From Clostridium sp. C8-1-8 (GTDB taxonomy: Bacteria > Bacillota > Clostridia > Clostridiales > Clostridiaceae): 64,000 nucleotides of DNA. Under the pieces are notes generated by a model. The model saw only the letters and a list, made by a program, of their open reading frames with translations, was not told where the DNA came from and ran no database searches. Position numbers and translations under genes: made by a program. The stretch lies in NCBI RefSeq assembly GCF_009928445.1, contig NZ_JAABNO010000018.1, positions 1 to 64,000 on the forward strand, read 5' to 3'. Positions 52,379-62,366 of the stretch are shown here, piece after piece (positions within the stretch are counted from its first letter, which is position 1; each line of letters begins with the position of its first letter).

Positions 52379-53539
52379 ATGAAAAAATGGTGTACGTTAA
52401 TAATAAGTTTTTTTCTGGTTATAATGACCAGTAAAGTAGTATACGCAGATGATGGAGTGGACAAGCAAAAGATAGATAATAGTAACCAGATACAGAGATT
52501 ATATCAGTATATGGACAATATGAAAACTAATGAGGAAATAATGAATGGTTTGAATCCTAAGGATTATGTAGAAAGTTATCTGAAGGATGGAAAAGATCCT
52601 ATAAGTTTGGATAAGCTTGTGAAAGCTTTCATAGGGGTTTTTATAAAAGAAGTACAAGCTACTTTAAAGCTTATGATATCAGTTATAATACTGGCTATAA
52701 TAAGTACGCTTTTAAAAAATCTGCAAGGAGCATTTTCCAATGAAAGTATTAGCAATATAGCTTTTTATGCATGCTATGCAGTAATGATATTAGTGCTTAG
52801 TAAAAGCTTTTTAGTATCGGTGAATTTAGCCAAAGAAACTATTCAAACTTTATCTGATTTTACTGCAGTTTTATTGCCGGCACTTGTATTGCTTTTATCA
52901 ACAGCTGGAGGAATAGCGCAAGCTACTACTATGGATCCTATTGTGTTAGGTGCAGTAAGCTTGACTCCTAGATTTTATGTTGATGTGTTAATACCAGCCA
53001 TATTAATGATTTTTGTTTTGGGCTTTGTAAATAATATATCAAATGAACATAAAATTGATGGGTTAGTGAAAGTGGCTAAACAGTTTGTACTTTGGGGCCA
53101 AGGTATTGTGCTTACAATTTTTATAGGACTGCTTACTGTAAGAGGAATAGCCTCTAATACAATAGATGCTGTAACCTTAAAGACAGCTAAATTTGCAGTA
53201 GATAACTTTATTCCCATAGTAGGAAAGGCGCTGTCAGATGCCATTGCAACCGTAGCGGGGTATTCACTATTATTAAAAAATGCTATAAGTTCAGTAGGAC
53301 TTTTAATAATGATAATTGTGATGTTATTTCCAATCATAAAGATTGTAGTAATGGTATTTATCTACAAGATTTCTGCAGCTGTCATTGAGCCTGTAGCTGA
53401 CAAAAGAATAGTTAGCTGTATTACTACCGCAGGAGATTCATTAGTGCTAATAATGTCCAGTCTTATAAGTATTACAGTTATGTTCTTTATTATGACAGCT
53501 CTAATGGCAAGTGCAGGAAAGTTTGTTGTAGGAGGTTAG
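52379..53539 (+). CDS. spoIIIAE: Stage III sporulation protein AE
   Basis: This 386-residue polytopic membrane protein has a signal peptide (MKKWCTLIISFFLVIMTSKV, with cleavage near VYA-DD). About seven more helices include ALVLLLSTAGGIAQA and YSLLLKNAISSVGLLIMI. SpoIIIAE is the largest membrane part of the channel and resembles transport permease folds. The ATG at 52379 follows AGGTG; it overlaps the spoIIIAD stop region. Confidence 0.94.
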   Translation: MKKWCTLIISFFLVIMTSKVVYADDGVDKQKIDNSNQIQRLYQYMDNMKTNEEIMNGLNPKDYVESYLKDGKDPISLDKLVKAFIGVFIKEVQATLKLMISVIILAIISTLLKNLQGAFSNESISNIAFYACYAVMILVLSKSFLVSVNLAKETIQTLSDFTAVLLPALVLLLSTAGGIAQATTMDPIVLGAVSLTPRFYVDVLIPAILMIFVLGFVNNISNEHKIDGLVKVAKQFVLWGQGIVLTIFIGLLTVRGIASNTIDAVTLKTAKFAVDNFIPIVGKALSDAIATVAGYSLLLKNAISSVGLLIMIIVMLFPIIKIVVMVFIYKISAAVIEPVADKRIVSCITTAGDSLVLIMSSLISITVMFFIMTALMASAGKFVVGG

Positions 53540-53541
53540 CT

Positions 53542-54096
53542 ATGGATGTACTTAGAGGTTGGGTTATTTCCTTATGTGCAACACTGATCTTCATGACAGC
53601 AGTAGAGATGATTTTGCCAGATAACAGCACAAAAAAGTATGTAAAATTTGTTCTTGGACTAATTCTAATTGCTGTGATCATAAATCCATTCATAAGGCTA
53701 TTCACAAAAAATAGCATTAATGTAGATAACTTTATAACTAAATATGAAAATGCAGTTAATGTACAGTCAGATAATGCTGGGTCTTCAAGTGCCACAGAGG
53801 AAAGATTTTTTTCTAATCTAGAGAAAAATTGTGAGGAACTTATAAAGAAAGACTTAAACGGAACCAATACTGATGTGAAAATTATTGGGAAACTAGATAT
53901 GAAGGACACTAAAGTTGACATAGACCATTTAGAGGTATATGTAGGTAGTGAGGGAAGCACTGATGATATAAATAAAAATTCTAATGACATAACTAAAAAG
54001 CAGCTAAATTCAAGCACAAGTAAGCAAATCAAAAGCATATTAAGTAAGGAGCTAAATATAGATGAGAAAAAAATATATGTTTATAAAGGTGAGTGA
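53542..54096 (+). CDS. spoIIIAF: Stage III sporulation protein AF
   Basis: This 184-residue protein has two N-terminal membrane helices (about 5-25 and 33-55, the second with KYVKFVLGLILIAVIINPF). A soluble C-terminal domain ends ILSKELNIDEKKIYVYKGE, a ring-building-motif-like fold in the family. It lies 2 nt after spoIIIAE, behind GGAGG. Confidence 0.92.
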   Translation: MDVLRGWVISLCATLIFMTAVEMILPDNSTKKYVKFVLGLILIAVIINPFIRLFTKNSINVDNFITKYENAVNVQSDNAGSSSATEERFFSNLEKNCEELIKKDLNGTNTDVKIIGKLDMKDTKVDIDHLEVYVGSEGSTDDINKNSNDITKKQLNSSTSKQIKSILSKELNIDEKKIYVYKGE

Positions 54097-54103
54097 GTAG
54101 AAA

Positions 54104-54697
54104 ATGGATCTTTCAAAACTAATCCAAAAGCTAAAAAACTCTTCAGATAATGCTAAGATAAGATATTTATTATTAATATGTTTAACCTTTATTTTTATTT
54201 ATATAGTATTCACTTTCTTTACCAATAAACCCATGATACCTACATTTTCTTCAAACCAAAACAATACACAGCAAAGCAGTGCAGAAAAACAATTGAGAAC
54301 TCAATATGAAGATGAACAAAAGAGTGAGCTTAGACAGATTTTAAAACAGATAGAGGGGGTTGGAAATGTAGACGTGATGATAACTTTTGAGAGTGATGAG
54401 ACCAAGGTGCCAGCTGTAGACACCAGTTCTCAGAAGAACACTAATGAAAATTCTGATAAGGAAGGAAGTAAGCAGAGCAACAGTCAGGAAACAGATTCAA
54501 GTAAGGTAGTAGTTACTTCTAACAACAATGGTAGTGAACCTTTAATTGTTAAGACTTATAAACCAAAGGTTGTTGGTGTAATTGTGGTAGCAGAAGGTTC
54601 AGAAAGCAGTAAGGTAAAATACGACATTTCTAAAGCTGTGTCGAATTTATACGATTTGCCAATGGATAAAGTTAATGTATATCCGATGAAAAAGTAG
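54104..54697 (+). CDS. spoIIIAG: Stage III sporulation protein AG
   Basis: This 197-residue bitopic protein has one membrane helix (about 24-42, YLLLICLTFIFIYIVF). A hydrophilic linker follows, then a ring-building domain (about 65-197) split by an insertion rich in Ser, Asn and Gln (about 108-145). SpoIIIAG oligomerises into a large ring in the intermembrane space. VVGVIVVAEGSESSKVKYDI is the family's conserved core. Confidence 0.93.
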   Translation: MDLSKLIQKLKNSSDNAKIRYLLLICLTFIFIYIVFTFFTNKPMIPTFSSNQNNTQQSSAEKQLRTQYEDEQKSELRQILKQIEGVGNVDVMITFESDETKVPAVDTSSQKNTNENSDKEGSKQSNSQETDSSKVVVTSNNNGSEPLIVKTYKPKVVGVIVVAEGSESSKVKYDISKAVSNLYDLPMDKVNVYPMKK

Positions 54698-54735
54698 CAT
54701 ATAATTTTATAGAAACAGATGGGAGGTTTTTGTAT

Positions 54736-55263
54736 ATGAACAGAAAACAAGCAGGTATAATTTTAACACTACTAGCACTTATAGTATGTGCTGGTATTTT
54801 GGCAGCGAGGGTTAATGGACAAGTTGACGATGGGACAGGCAGTAGCCTAAGTTCATCATTATCATTCACAAAGGATTCTGATAAAGACAAAGATAAGGAC
54901 AAGCAAACATCAAACACAAAGGATTATTTCTATGATTCGAGGAATGATAGAGAACAACAGGATTCTCAAACAATGCAAAGCTTAAAGTCAATCATAGAAG
55001 ATAAAAATACTTCAGTAGATCAAAAAACAGAAGCACAAAAGAAACTTACAGCATTAACTATGGCTAGAGATTATGAGACTAGAATAGAACTTAGCGTAAA
55101 AGGAAAAGGCTTTGATGATGCACTTTGTCTCATAGAAGGAAATAAGGCAAGAGTAATAGTCAAGTCTAAGGCTAATATAAATGAAAAGCAAAGCATACAG
55201 ATACAAGATTCTGTAGCTAGCGTTGCAAAGATAAAGGATATAGTAATTGAGTCAAAACAATAA
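54736..55263 (+). CDS. spoIIIAH: Stage III sporulation protein AH
   Basis: This 175-residue bitopic protein has a membrane helix (about 5-25), a low-complexity DKDKDKDK linker and a YscJ/FliF-like domain (about 80-175) with LTALTMARDYETRIEL and IKDIVIESKQ. SpoIIIAH binds the forespore protein SpoIIQ to close the channel. The ATG at 54736 has a better SD distance than the TTG at 54730. It is the last gene of the spoIIIA operon. Confidence 0.94.
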   Translation: MNRKQAGIILTLLALIVCAGILAARVNGQVDDGTGSSLSSSLSFTKDSDKDKDKDKQTSNTKDYFYDSRNDREQQDSQTMQSLKSIIEDKNTSVDQKTEAQKKLTALTMARDYETRIELSVKGKGFDDALCLIEGNKARVIVKSKANINEKQSIQIQDSVASVAKIKDIVIESKQ

Positions 55264-55266
55264 TAA

Positions 55267-55295
55267 TTGTATTCACATTAATCTTTTGATATAAT
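55267..55295 (+). promoter_or_regulatory. Sigma-A promoter with extended -10 for the Asp23 gene
   Basis: TTGTAT (55267-55272), 17 bp, and TATAAT (55290-55295), with TGA just before the -10. It lies right after spoIIIAH and separates a vegetative gene from the sporulation operon. Confidence 0.7.
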
Positions 55296-55347
55296 GTACC
55301 TATGATTAACAGGTTTTGCTAGTGCAAAGCTTAAGGAGGTAGTGAGC

Positions 55348-55740
55348 TTGGAGGAATTAAATAGAGAAGAGACAAACATCGGAGTGGTTAAGATCTCTGA
55401 TGAAGTTGTTAGTGTTATAGCTGGTATAGCAGCATCAGAAGTTAATGGAGTTGTAGAAAGTAATCCAGGTGTTGCCGGTGGGATAACTCAAATATTCACA
55501 GGCAAGAAAAACACTGGAAAAGGTGTAAAGGTATCAATTGAAAATGGAGAAGCACAGATAGAATTAACATTGGCAGTGCTTTATGGAACTAGAATTCCTG
55601 AAGTAGTTGTTCAAGTTCAAGACAATGTTAAGAAAACTGTTGAAGCAATGACAGGACTTTCTGTTGCAGCAGTTAATATTTTTATACAAAACATAATTGT
55701 TCCTAAAAACGACGAAAAGTCAGAAGAAGTTCATGAGTAA
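55348..55740 (+). CDS. Asp23/Gls24 family envelope protein (YqhY-like)
   Basis: This protein of about 130 residues belongs to the Asp23/Gls24 family, with GVVKISDEVVSVIAGIAASE, NGVVESNPGVAGG and IPEVVVQVQDNVKKTVEAMTG. Bacillus YqhY, encoded next to nusB, is linked to control of acetyl-CoA carboxylase. The same neighbourhood is kept here. AAGGAGGT lies 7 nt before TTG 55348, which is preferred over a GTG only 1 nt away. It has its own promoter and terminator. Confidence 0.92.
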   Translation: MEELNREETNIGVVKISDEVVSVIAGIAASEVNGVVESNPGVAGGITQIFTGKKNTGKGVKVSIENGEAQIELTLAVLYGTRIPEVVVQVQDNVKKTVEAMTGLSVAAVNIFIQNIIVPKNDEKSEEVHE

Positions 55741-55747
55741 TTAAAAA

Positions 55748-55772
55748 CCCTCTGTTTACAGAGGGTATTTCC
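55748..55772 (+). terminator. Terminator after the Asp23 gene
   Basis: A perfect stem CCCTCTG/CAGAGGG with a TTTA loop is followed by TATTTCC. The T-run is short and the A-run precedes the stem. Confidence 0.75.
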
Positions 55773-55884
55773 TTGTTTATAGATGTTTAAGCTTTTGATT
55801 TTGCGACTATAATAAAGATAAATACTTATATATTAGTTATGAGGCAATAATTAATAAAGCGAAATGGTTTATCTATATATATAA

Positions 55885-55896
55885 TAATGATATAAT
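55885..55896 (+). promoter_or_regulatory. Extended -10 element before nusB
   Basis: TGATATAAT forms an extended -10 with TATAAT at 55891-55896. The -35 position (TTTATC) is weak. It is a likely start of the nusB-recN operon. Confidence 0.45.
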
Positions 55897-55943
55897 TTAA
55901 TTTTTATAAAATATATTACCTTTTTTTAAGTCTAGGAGGACAT

Positions 55944-56348
55944 ATGAATAGAATAAAAACTAGAGAAATTGCAGTACAGCTTACATACCAAATGATGATC
56001 AATAAAGAAGAGCCGATCGAGGCTATAGAAAGCTATAAAGAAGCTCATACTGATGACATAAACGATTTAGATTCTACATACTTAGAACAAGTTTTAAAAG
56101 GAATAGAAGATACTAAAGAGGAACTTGATAAAATAGTAGAAAGATATCTAGTAAATTGGAAGTTAAATAGAGTTTCTAAGGTTAATCTTGCTATACTTAG
56201 AGTAGCTATATACGAAATGCTTCACTTGGAAGATATACCTAACAAAGTTGCAATAAATGAGGCCTTAGAAGTTGCTAAGAAGTTCTCAGATGAGAAATCT
56301 GTAGCGTTTATAAATGGAGTTTTAGACAAGGCTTTAAAAGAAATATAG
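55944..56348 (+). CDS. nusB: Transcription antitermination factor NusB
   Basis: This 134-residue all-helical RNA-binding protein joins NusE at boxA sites to support rRNA transcription. The conserved NRIKTREIAVQLTYQM start and KVAINEALEVAKKFSDEKSVAFINGVLDK end are seen. The ATG follows AGGAGG. First gene of a long operon ending beyond the window. Confidence 0.96.
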   Translation: MNRIKTREIAVQLTYQMMINKEEPIEAIESYKEAHTDDINDLDSTYLEQVLKGIEDTKEELDKIVERYLVNWKLNRVSKVNLAILRVAIYEMLHLEDIPNKVAINEALEVAKKFSDEKSVAFINGVLDKALKEI

Positions 56349-56367
56349 ATTGCTTGGGGGCGAAAAT

Positions 56368-57240
56368 ATGGGGGAAATCATTGATGGCAAAAAAGTAGCT
56401 GCTAGTATAAAGGATCACATAAGAGAATTTGTAGATAGCAGAAATAAGGACGGGAAAAATGTTCCGACAGTTGCTTCTGTTCTTATAGGTGATGATGATG
56501 GTTCCATATATTATCAAAATAGCCAGAGCAAAATTGCAGCGGGTCTAGGAATAAACTACAAAAAGATAAATCTAAGTTCTAGCTGTAGTGAAGAAGAGGC
56601 TATTAAGGTAATATCAGAATTAAATAATGATAACAGTGTTAATGGAATCATTTTATTACTTCCATTGCCAGAAGGCTTTGACGAGAAAAAGATTATTTCT
56701 TCAATATCTCCATCAAAGGATATTGACTGCCTAACGGATGTATCCATAGGAAAGTTCTACAGTGGAAGTGACGGATTTATCCCTTGCACACCTAGAAGTG
56801 TTATGAAGCTTCTAGAGTATTATAACATCGAGATATCTGGAAAAAGAGCAGTAGTAGTAGGAAGAAGTAATGTAGTTGGTAAACCAGTGGCTCAGTTGCT
56901 GCTTCAGAAGAATGCTACAGTAACCATATGTCATTCAAGAACCAATAATCTTGAAGAAATCTGCAAGGAAGCAGACATACTAGTTGTAGCTATGGGAAAA
57001 CCACACTTTATAGATAAGAGCTATATTAAAAAAGATGCTGTAGTAATTGATGTTGGAACTTCTTCACTAAATGGTAAGATTACCGGAGATGTTTTGTTTA
57101 ATGATGTAGTAGATGTTGCAGCAATGACTACCCCAGTACCAGGAGGCGTAGGAGCACTAACTACTACTCTTCTATTCTTAAATGTATGCGAGGCGATGGA
57201 AGAATATGATTCTAAAGACTCTTTCAGTAACAGAAGTTAA
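56368..57240 (+). CDS. folD: Bifunctional methylene-THF dehydrogenase/methenyl-THF cyclohydrolase FolD
   Basis: This 290-residue enzyme interconverts methylene-, methenyl- and 10-formyl-THF with NAD(P). Catalytic K55 is in YYQNSQSK. PCTPRSVM, GRSNVVGKPVAQLL and TPVPGGVGALTT are family signatures. The ATG at 56368 after TTGGGGG is chosen over a TTG 18 nt upstream. xseA starts inside its last 35 nt. Confidence 0.95.
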   Translation: MGEIIDGKKVAASIKDHIREFVDSRNKDGKNVPTVASVLIGDDDGSIYYQNSQSKIAAGLGINYKKINLSSSCSEEEAIKVISELNNDNSVNGIILLLPLPEGFDEKKIISSISPSKDIDCLTDVSIGKFYSGSDGFIPCTPRSVMKLLEYYNIEISGKRAVVVGRSNVVGKPVAQLLLQKNATVTICHSRTNNLEEICKEADILVVAMGKPHFIDKSYIKKDAVVIDVGTSSLNGKITGDVLFNDVVDVAAMTTPVPGGVGALTTTLLFLNVCEAMEEYDSKDSFSNRS

Positions 57241-58405
57241 TAACTATTTAAAAAAAATTACAGATAATGACTTTATCTTAAATAATTTGAAGGTTAAGGG
57301 TGAAGTATCTAATTATAAGATACATTCCAGTGGACATATATATTTCTCGCTTAAAGATGAGAATAGCAAAGTGAACTGTGTGATTTTTAAAGGCGATGCC
57401 GTAAATGTATCACCTAATATTAAAGATGGAACAAAGGTTGAGGTAAGAGGAAGGCTTTCCGTATACACTAGGGACGGTTCTTACCAGGTTTATTGTAAAG
57501 AAATAAATGAGTATGGAGTAGGTGACTTGCATGCTCAGTTTGAACAATTGAAAAAGCAGTTATTTAATGAGGGGCTTTTTGATGAAAAGTACAAAAAGCC
57601 TATTCCTTATCTTCCTAAAGCTATTGGTATTATAACATCAGAAACAGGAGCAGCTTTAAGAGATATACTAAATGTGTTAAAAAGAAGAAGTCCCTATGTA
57701 GATATAATGGTATATCCATCCTTAGTTCAGGGGAAAGATGCACCAGTAAGCCTAATAGAGGGGATAAAGTATTTTAATAGAGAAAAAAACGTAGATGTAA
57801 TAATTATAAGCCGTGGAGGAGGTTCTATAGAAGAACTCTGGGCTTTTAATGATAAAAACTTAGCATATGAAATATTTAAGTCTAAACTTCCTATAATATC
57901 AGGAGTTGGGCATGAAATTGATTTTACAATAACAGATTTTGTTAGCGACTTGAGAGCTCCGACACCATCTGCAGCAGCTGAAGTGGCTGCTCCTAAGTTA
58001 GAAGAGCTGAATAATAATTTAAGCAGGCATAAAGCGTACTTAGATCAATTTATAAGTACTAGGATGATAAATGAAAAAGAAAAGATAAACTACATCAGCA
58101 GAATATTAGAAAATAATAGCCCTAGAAATATGATAATAAATAGATATAGGGATATTGACAGCATAAAAGAAAAATTAACTAATATTATGATGAAGAAAAT
58201 TGAAAATAATAGATCGAATCTAATTAATATAAATAATATGTTAACATTGCTTAATCCAATAAATGTATTAAACAAGGGATATGCTATAATAGAGGATAAC
58301 AATGGAAATGTAATTCAGAATATTGATACTCTAAGAACTTTAGAGGAAGTAAACGTGAAAATGAAAGATGGAAGTGCTGACTTTAAAATAGAACCTAAAG
58401 GGTGA
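57206..58405 (+). CDS. xseA: Exodeoxyribonuclease VII large subunit
   Basis: This subunit of about 399 residues has an N-terminal OB fold ([20 protein letters not shown]), a catalytic core with [18 protein letters not shown] and [27 protein letters not shown], and a C-terminal coiled coil. It degrades single-stranded DNA with XseB. The ATG at 57206 overlaps folD; a start 24 nt upstream adds an unsupported N-terminus. It is followed by xseB with overlap of the SD. Confidence 0.95.
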   Translation: MILKTLSVTEVNNYLKKITDNDFILNNLKVKGEVSNYKIHSSGHIYFSLKDENSKVNCVIFKGDAVNVSPNIKDGTKVEVRGRLSVYTRDGSYQVYCKEINEYGVGDLHAQFEQLKKQLFNEGLFDEKYKKPIPYLPKAIGIITSETGAALRDILNVLKRRSPYVDIMVYPSLVQGKDAPVSLIEGIKYFNREKNVDVIIISRGGGSIEELWAFNDKNLAYEIFKSKLPIISGVGHEIDFTITDFVSDLRAPTPSAAAEVAAPKLEELNNNLSRHKAYLDQFISTRMINEKEKINYISRILENNSPRNMIINRYRDIDSIKEKLTNIMMKKIENNRSNLININNMLTLLNPINVLNKGYAIIEDNNGNVIQNIDTLRTLEEVNVKMKDGSADFKIEPKG

Positions 58406-58413
58406 GGTGTTTT

Positions 58414-58638
58414 ATGGTTAAAAGAAATGAATCCTATGATGATATGGTACAAAAACTTGATGATATTGTAAAAGACCTTGAAAGTTCAGAATTAAACCTG
58501 GAAGAGTCTTTAAAGGCATACGAAGAAGGTGTAAAATTAGTTAATAAACTTTATAAAACGCTCAATGATATGGAGGGTAAAATAAAGATTATTAATGGTA
58601 AGGAAGAAATTAAAGATTTTACAGTGGAAGGAAAGTAG
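58414..58638 (+). CDS. xseB: Exodeoxyribonuclease VII small subunit
   Basis: This 74-residue helical protein has the family pattern [20 protein letters not shown] followed by [18 protein letters not shown]. Several copies bind the XseA coiled coil. The ATG at 58414 has GTGAGGTG just upstream; a start 12 nt earlier overlaps that SD. Confidence 0.95.
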   Translation: MVKRNESYDDMVQKLDDIVKDLESSELNLEESLKAYEEGVKLVNKLYKTLNDMEGKIKIINGKEEIKDFTVEGK

Positions 58639-58679
58639 GTTAAAGTCTTAAAATTTCGTATAGATAAAAGGAGCAAGTT

Positions 58680-59552
58680 ATGAGCACTGAAAATATCAAA
58701 TTACTCATAGACGAATATCTTAAAGAATATTTTGAGTCAAGAGAGGGAGAAAATAAGCTTATTTATGAAGCTATGGCTTACAGCTTAAATATAGGGGGCA
58801 AAAGAATACGTCCTATATTGATGATGTTAGCTTATAATCTTTATAAAAAAGATATTAAAGATATATTGCCGATGGCAGCAGCTATAGAGATGATTCATAC
58901 ATATTCACTTATACATGACGATCTGCCATGTATGGATAATGATGACTTGAGACGTGGTAAACCTACTAATCATAAAGTCTTTGGTGATGCTATAGCAGTT
59001 TTAGCAGGAGATGGCCTATTAAACGAGGCTTTTTCTATAATGATTGATTATTCCATATCGAAAAACAAGCTTGAAGCTATGAAGGCCTCTAAGGTTATAA
59101 CAGATGCTGCAGGTGCGGAAGGAATGATTGGAGGACAGGTAGTAGATATAATTTATGAAGGTAAAGAAATATCAGAAGCCACACTAAAGTATATGCATGA
59201 AAAAAAGACCGGAGAACTTATTAAAGCTTCAATAGTAGCAGGAGCTACTTTGGGAGAGGCCTCTAGTAAGGATATTGAGATATTAAGTGAATATGGGTAT
59301 AAGTTAGGTCTTGCATTCCAGATAAAAGACGATATTCTCGATGTTATGGGAAGTACAGAAAAGCTCGGTAAAAATGTGAAAAGTGATGAAAACAATAATA
59401 AGACTAACTTTATATCTGTTTATGGTATAGAAAAGTCAGTTGAGCTATGTAAAGAGATTACTCTACAGTGTATAGCTCTTTTAGATAGATTGAATAGTGA
59501 TACAAGTGAACTTAAGGAGTTAACTCTAGAGCTTTTACATAGAGAATCATAA
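58680..59552 (+). CDS. ispA: Farnesyl/geranyl diphosphate synthase (IspA family)
   Basis: This 290-residue trans-prenyltransferase condenses IPP with allylic diphosphates. The first Asp-rich motif is HDDLPCMDNDDLRRG and the second is FQIKDDILD. GGKRIRP is also present. It works downstream of the MEP pathway, whose first enzyme Dxs is encoded next. The chain-length class is not certain from sequence. Confidence 0.94.
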   Translation: MSTENIKLLIDEYLKEYFESREGENKLIYEAMAYSLNIGGKRIRPILMMLAYNLYKKDIKDILPMAAAIEMIHTYSLIHDDLPCMDNDDLRRGKPTNHKVFGDAIAVLAGDGLLNEAFSIMIDYSISKNKLEAMKASKVITDAAGAEGMIGGQVVDIIYEGKEISEATLKYMHEKKTGELIKASIVAGATLGEASSKDIEILSEYGYKLGLAFQIKDDILDVMGSTEKLGKNVKSDENNNKTNFISVYGIEKSVELCKEITLQCIALLDRLNSDTSELKELTLELLHRES

Positions 59553-59573
59553 AATATAAAAGGAATGAAAAAT

Positions 59574-61436
59574 ATGTATAAATATTTAGATAAAATCAAC
59601 TGTCCTAATGATGTGAAAAAACTTAATGGAACTGAACTTAATGAATTATCAAATGAAATAAGAGAGTTCCTTATTGATAAGGTCTCTAAAACAGGTGGAC
59701 ACTTAGCATCGAACTTGGGAGTTGTAGAAATAACTTTAAGTTTATTTAGAGTTTTTAATTTGGAAAAAGATAAGATAGTTTGGGATGTAGGGCATCAAAG
59801 TTATATACATAAAATTCTAACAGGAAGAAAAGATAAGTTTGATAACTTGAGAAAATATGGTGGTATAAGTGGTTTCCCTAAGAGGTGTGAAAGTAAATAT
59901 GATTCATTTGACACAGGACATAGCAGCACATCTATTTCTGCAGCGTTAGGTATTGCTAGGGCTAAGGATTTACTTAAAAAGGATGGGCATGTTATTGCTG
60001 TTATAGGTGACGGAGCACTAACTGGTGGAATGGCTTTTGAGGCGCTAAATGATGTAGGCTATAGTAAAACAAATCTAATAGTGATCTTGAACGATAATCA
60101 AATGTCTATTTCAGATAACGTTGGTGGATTATCTACTTATTTGAGTAAAGTAAGATTAGATCCTAATTATAATAAGCTGAAAAATGAAATTAATAATACA
60201 CTAAACCACACGACAATGGGAAAGAATATTGCTAGTTCCTTAAGTAAGATAAAGGATAGTATAAAACAGCTGGTAGTTCCAAGTATGTTGTTTGAAGATA
60301 TGGGCTTAAAGTATCTAGGTCCTATAGATGGACATAACATAGATGAAATAAGTGATATGCTTTATAAAGCAAAGAAACAAGATGGACCTGTAATTATACA
60401 TACTATAACTCAAAAGGGTAAAGGGTATAATTTTGCAGAGGAAAATCCTAATAAGTTTCATAGCATAGCACCTTTTGATTGCTGTAGCGGAGTATTAAAT
60501 CCATCTAATTCTAGAACTTATTCCAATGCCTTTGGAGAAAGTTTAATAGATATAGCTAAAGAAATGAAGGAAGTAGTTGCAATAACAGCAGCTATGCCAG
60601 ATGGAACTGGACTTAAAAAGTTTGCAAAAGAGTTTCCAGATAGATTTTTTGATGTGGGTATAGCGGAGCAGCATGCAACTACTCTTGCAGCAGGTATGGC
60701 AAAAGAAGGACTTAAACCTGTGTTTGCTGTTTACTCAACATTCCTGCAAAGAGCCTATGATCAAGTGCTTCATGATGTATGCGTACAAAACTTACCTGTA
60801 GTTTTTGCTATTGATAGAGCTGGTATAGTAGGTGAAGATGGAGAGACACACCAAGGAGTATTTGATATTTCTTATTTGTCTCATATTCCTAATCTTACTA
60901 TAGTTGCACCGAAGATGCTTGAAGAAGTTAAACCAATATTAACTTGGGCATTAAAGCAAAATGAGCCAATTGCTATAAGATATCCAAGAGGTGGAGATCA
61001 AAAAGATATAGATTTAAAACCAATTGATAACATAAAGAAGGGCAAGTGGGATCAGTTAAGAGATGGGGAAGAGGTTGTAGTTATTGCAACTGGAAAAATG
61101 GTTCAGCATGCTGAAGAAGCAATTAAATTAGTAGAGGATAAGTATAGTGTAGGACTCATAAATGCTACATTTATTAAACCTATTGATAAAGCTATTTTAG
61201 ATAAAGTAGCCTCCAACTACAAAAATGTAATAACAATTGAAGATAACGTACTTAATGGTGGACTTGGCAGAGAAATATTAAGCTATTTGAACAACACTGG
61301 CTTTAATGGCAAAATTATAAATATGGGATATGAAGACAGCTTTATTACACATGGTGATTTAGCTACTTTATATAAACTAAATAAGCTTGATACTGATTCC
61401 ATAAGAGATAAGATTGTGGAGATAGTTGAGGGCTGA
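59574..61436 (+). CDS. dxs: 1-Deoxy-D-xylulose-5-phosphate synthase
   Basis: This 620-residue ThDP enzyme makes DXP from pyruvate and glyceraldehyde-3-P, the first step of the MEP isoprenoid pathway. [24 protein letters not shown], the ThDP site [15 protein letters not shown], and [11 protein letters not shown] with [12 protein letters not shown] are visible. The second ATG (59574), 10 nt after AAAGGA, is preferred over the ATG at 59565. The gene lies beside ispA and before tlyA. Confidence 0.96.
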   Translation: MYKYLDKINCPNDVKKLNGTELNELSNEIREFLIDKVSKTGGHLASNLGVVEITLSLFRVFNLEKDKIVWDVGHQSYIHKILTGRKDKFDNLRKYGGISGFPKRCESKYDSFDTGHSSTSISAALGIARAKDLLKKDGHVIAVIGDGALTGGMAFEALNDVGYSKTNLIVILNDNQMSISDNVGGLSTYLSKVRLDPNYNKLKNEINNTLNHTTMGKNIASSLSKIKDSIKQLVVPSMLFEDMGLKYLGPIDGHNIDEISDMLYKAKKQDGPVIIHTITQKGKGYNFAEENPNKFHSIAPFDCCSGVLNPSNSRTYSNAFGESLIDIAKEMKEVVAITAAMPDGTGLKKFAKEFPDRFFDVGIAEQHATTLAAGMAKEGLKPVFAVYSTFLQRAYDQVLHDVCVQNLPVVFAIDRAGIVGEDGETHQGVFDISYLSHIPNLTIVAPKMLEEVKPILTWALKQNEPIAIRYPRGGDQKDIDLKPIDNIKKGKWDQLRDGEEVVVIATGKMVQHAEEAIKLVEDKYSVGLINATFIKPIDKAILDKVASNYKNVITIEDNVLNGGLGREILSYLNNTGFNGKIINMGYEDSFITHGDLATLYKLNKLDTDSIRDKIVEIVEG

Positions 61437-61500
61437 GATAGTTGAGAGTGGAGAACTGTTAGTTAAGAGTTTAAAATGGAGAGTTTAGAGTTGAAAATTA
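61437..61500. other. A/G-rich low-complexity spacer
   Basis: The gap after dxs is built from repeated purine-rich words such as GTTGAGAGT, GGAGAGTTTAGAGTTGAAAA and TTAAGAGTTTAAAATGG on one strand. It resembles a degenerate short-word repeat. No gene or promoter is seen. Confidence 0.5.
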
Positions 61501-61544
61501 ATAATTAAAAGTTCAGTTTGAAGACCTGTATAGAGGAGATAAGG

Positions 61545-62354
61545 ATGGCAGATAAAAAGGAAAGATTAGATATCCTTCTTGTAGAAAAAGGATTTTTTCA
61601 ATCTAGGGAAAGAGCAAAGACTAGCATAATGGCTGGTAGTGTTTTTATAGATGGCAGAAGAGTAGATAAAAGTGGGGAAAAGGTAAAAGTTGATGCTGAG
61701 ATAATAGTAAAGGGGAATGATATACCTTATGTCAGCAGAGGTGGTTTCAAATTAGAAAAAGCTATAAAAGCTTTTGATATTGATTTAAAAGGTACTGTTT
61801 GTTTAGATATAGGAGCATCAACTGGAGGATTTACAGATTGCATGCTGCAGAATGATGCTATGAAGGTATATGCAATAGATGTTGGTTATGGACAATTTGC
61901 ATGGAAGCTTAGGACAGATGAGAGAGTAGTTTGTATGGAGAGAACTAATGTAAGATATGTGACTGAAGATCAATTAGCTGAAAAAGCTAACTTTGCTTCT
62001 ATAGATGTATCATTTATTTCTCTTACAAAAGTAATTCCAGCAGTTATTAATCTGTTGGATGATAAGGGTGAGGTTGTAGCACTTATAAAACCACAGTTTG
62101 AAGCTGGAAGAGAAAAGGTTGGTAAAAAAGGTGTAGTTAGAGACCCGAGCACTCATAAGGAAGTCATAGAAAAAATTGTTGGTTTCATAGCTTCATTAAA
62201 TTTATCTATTAAAGGATTAGACTTCTCGCCTATAAAAGGCCCAGAAGGTAATATAGAATATTTAGTGTATTTCACTAAGGATAAGGTCGAAACTTCCTTT
62301 GACCTTGAAGAAAGAATTGAAAAAGTAGTTCAAGACTCTCATAATAATATGTAA
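61545..62354 (+). CDS. TlyA family rRNA methyltransferase
   Basis: This protein of about 269 residues has an N-terminal S4 domain (RLDILLVEKGFFQSRERAKT) and an FtsJ-like SAM methyltransferase domain with CLDIGASTGGFTDCML and ASIDVSFISL. Mycobacterial TlyA makes 2'-O-methylcytidines in rRNA; the exact target here is inferred. The ATG at 61545 after AGAGGAG is standard; an upstream start would add an unconserved stretch. Confidence 0.93.
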   Translation: MADKKERLDILLVEKGFFQSRERAKTSIMAGSVFIDGRRVDKSGEKVKVDAEIIVKGNDIPYVSRGGFKLEKAIKAFDIDLKGTVCLDIGASTGGFTDCMLQNDAMKVYAIDVGYGQFAWKLRTDERVVCMERTNVRYVTEDQLAEKANFASIDVSFISLTKVIPAVINLLDDKGEVVALIKPQFEAGREKVGKKGVVRDPSTHKEVIEKIVGFIASLNLSIKGLDFSPIKGPEGNIEYLVYFTKDKVETSFDLEERIEKVVQDSHNNM

Positions 62355-62366
62355 CATGGAGGAACT

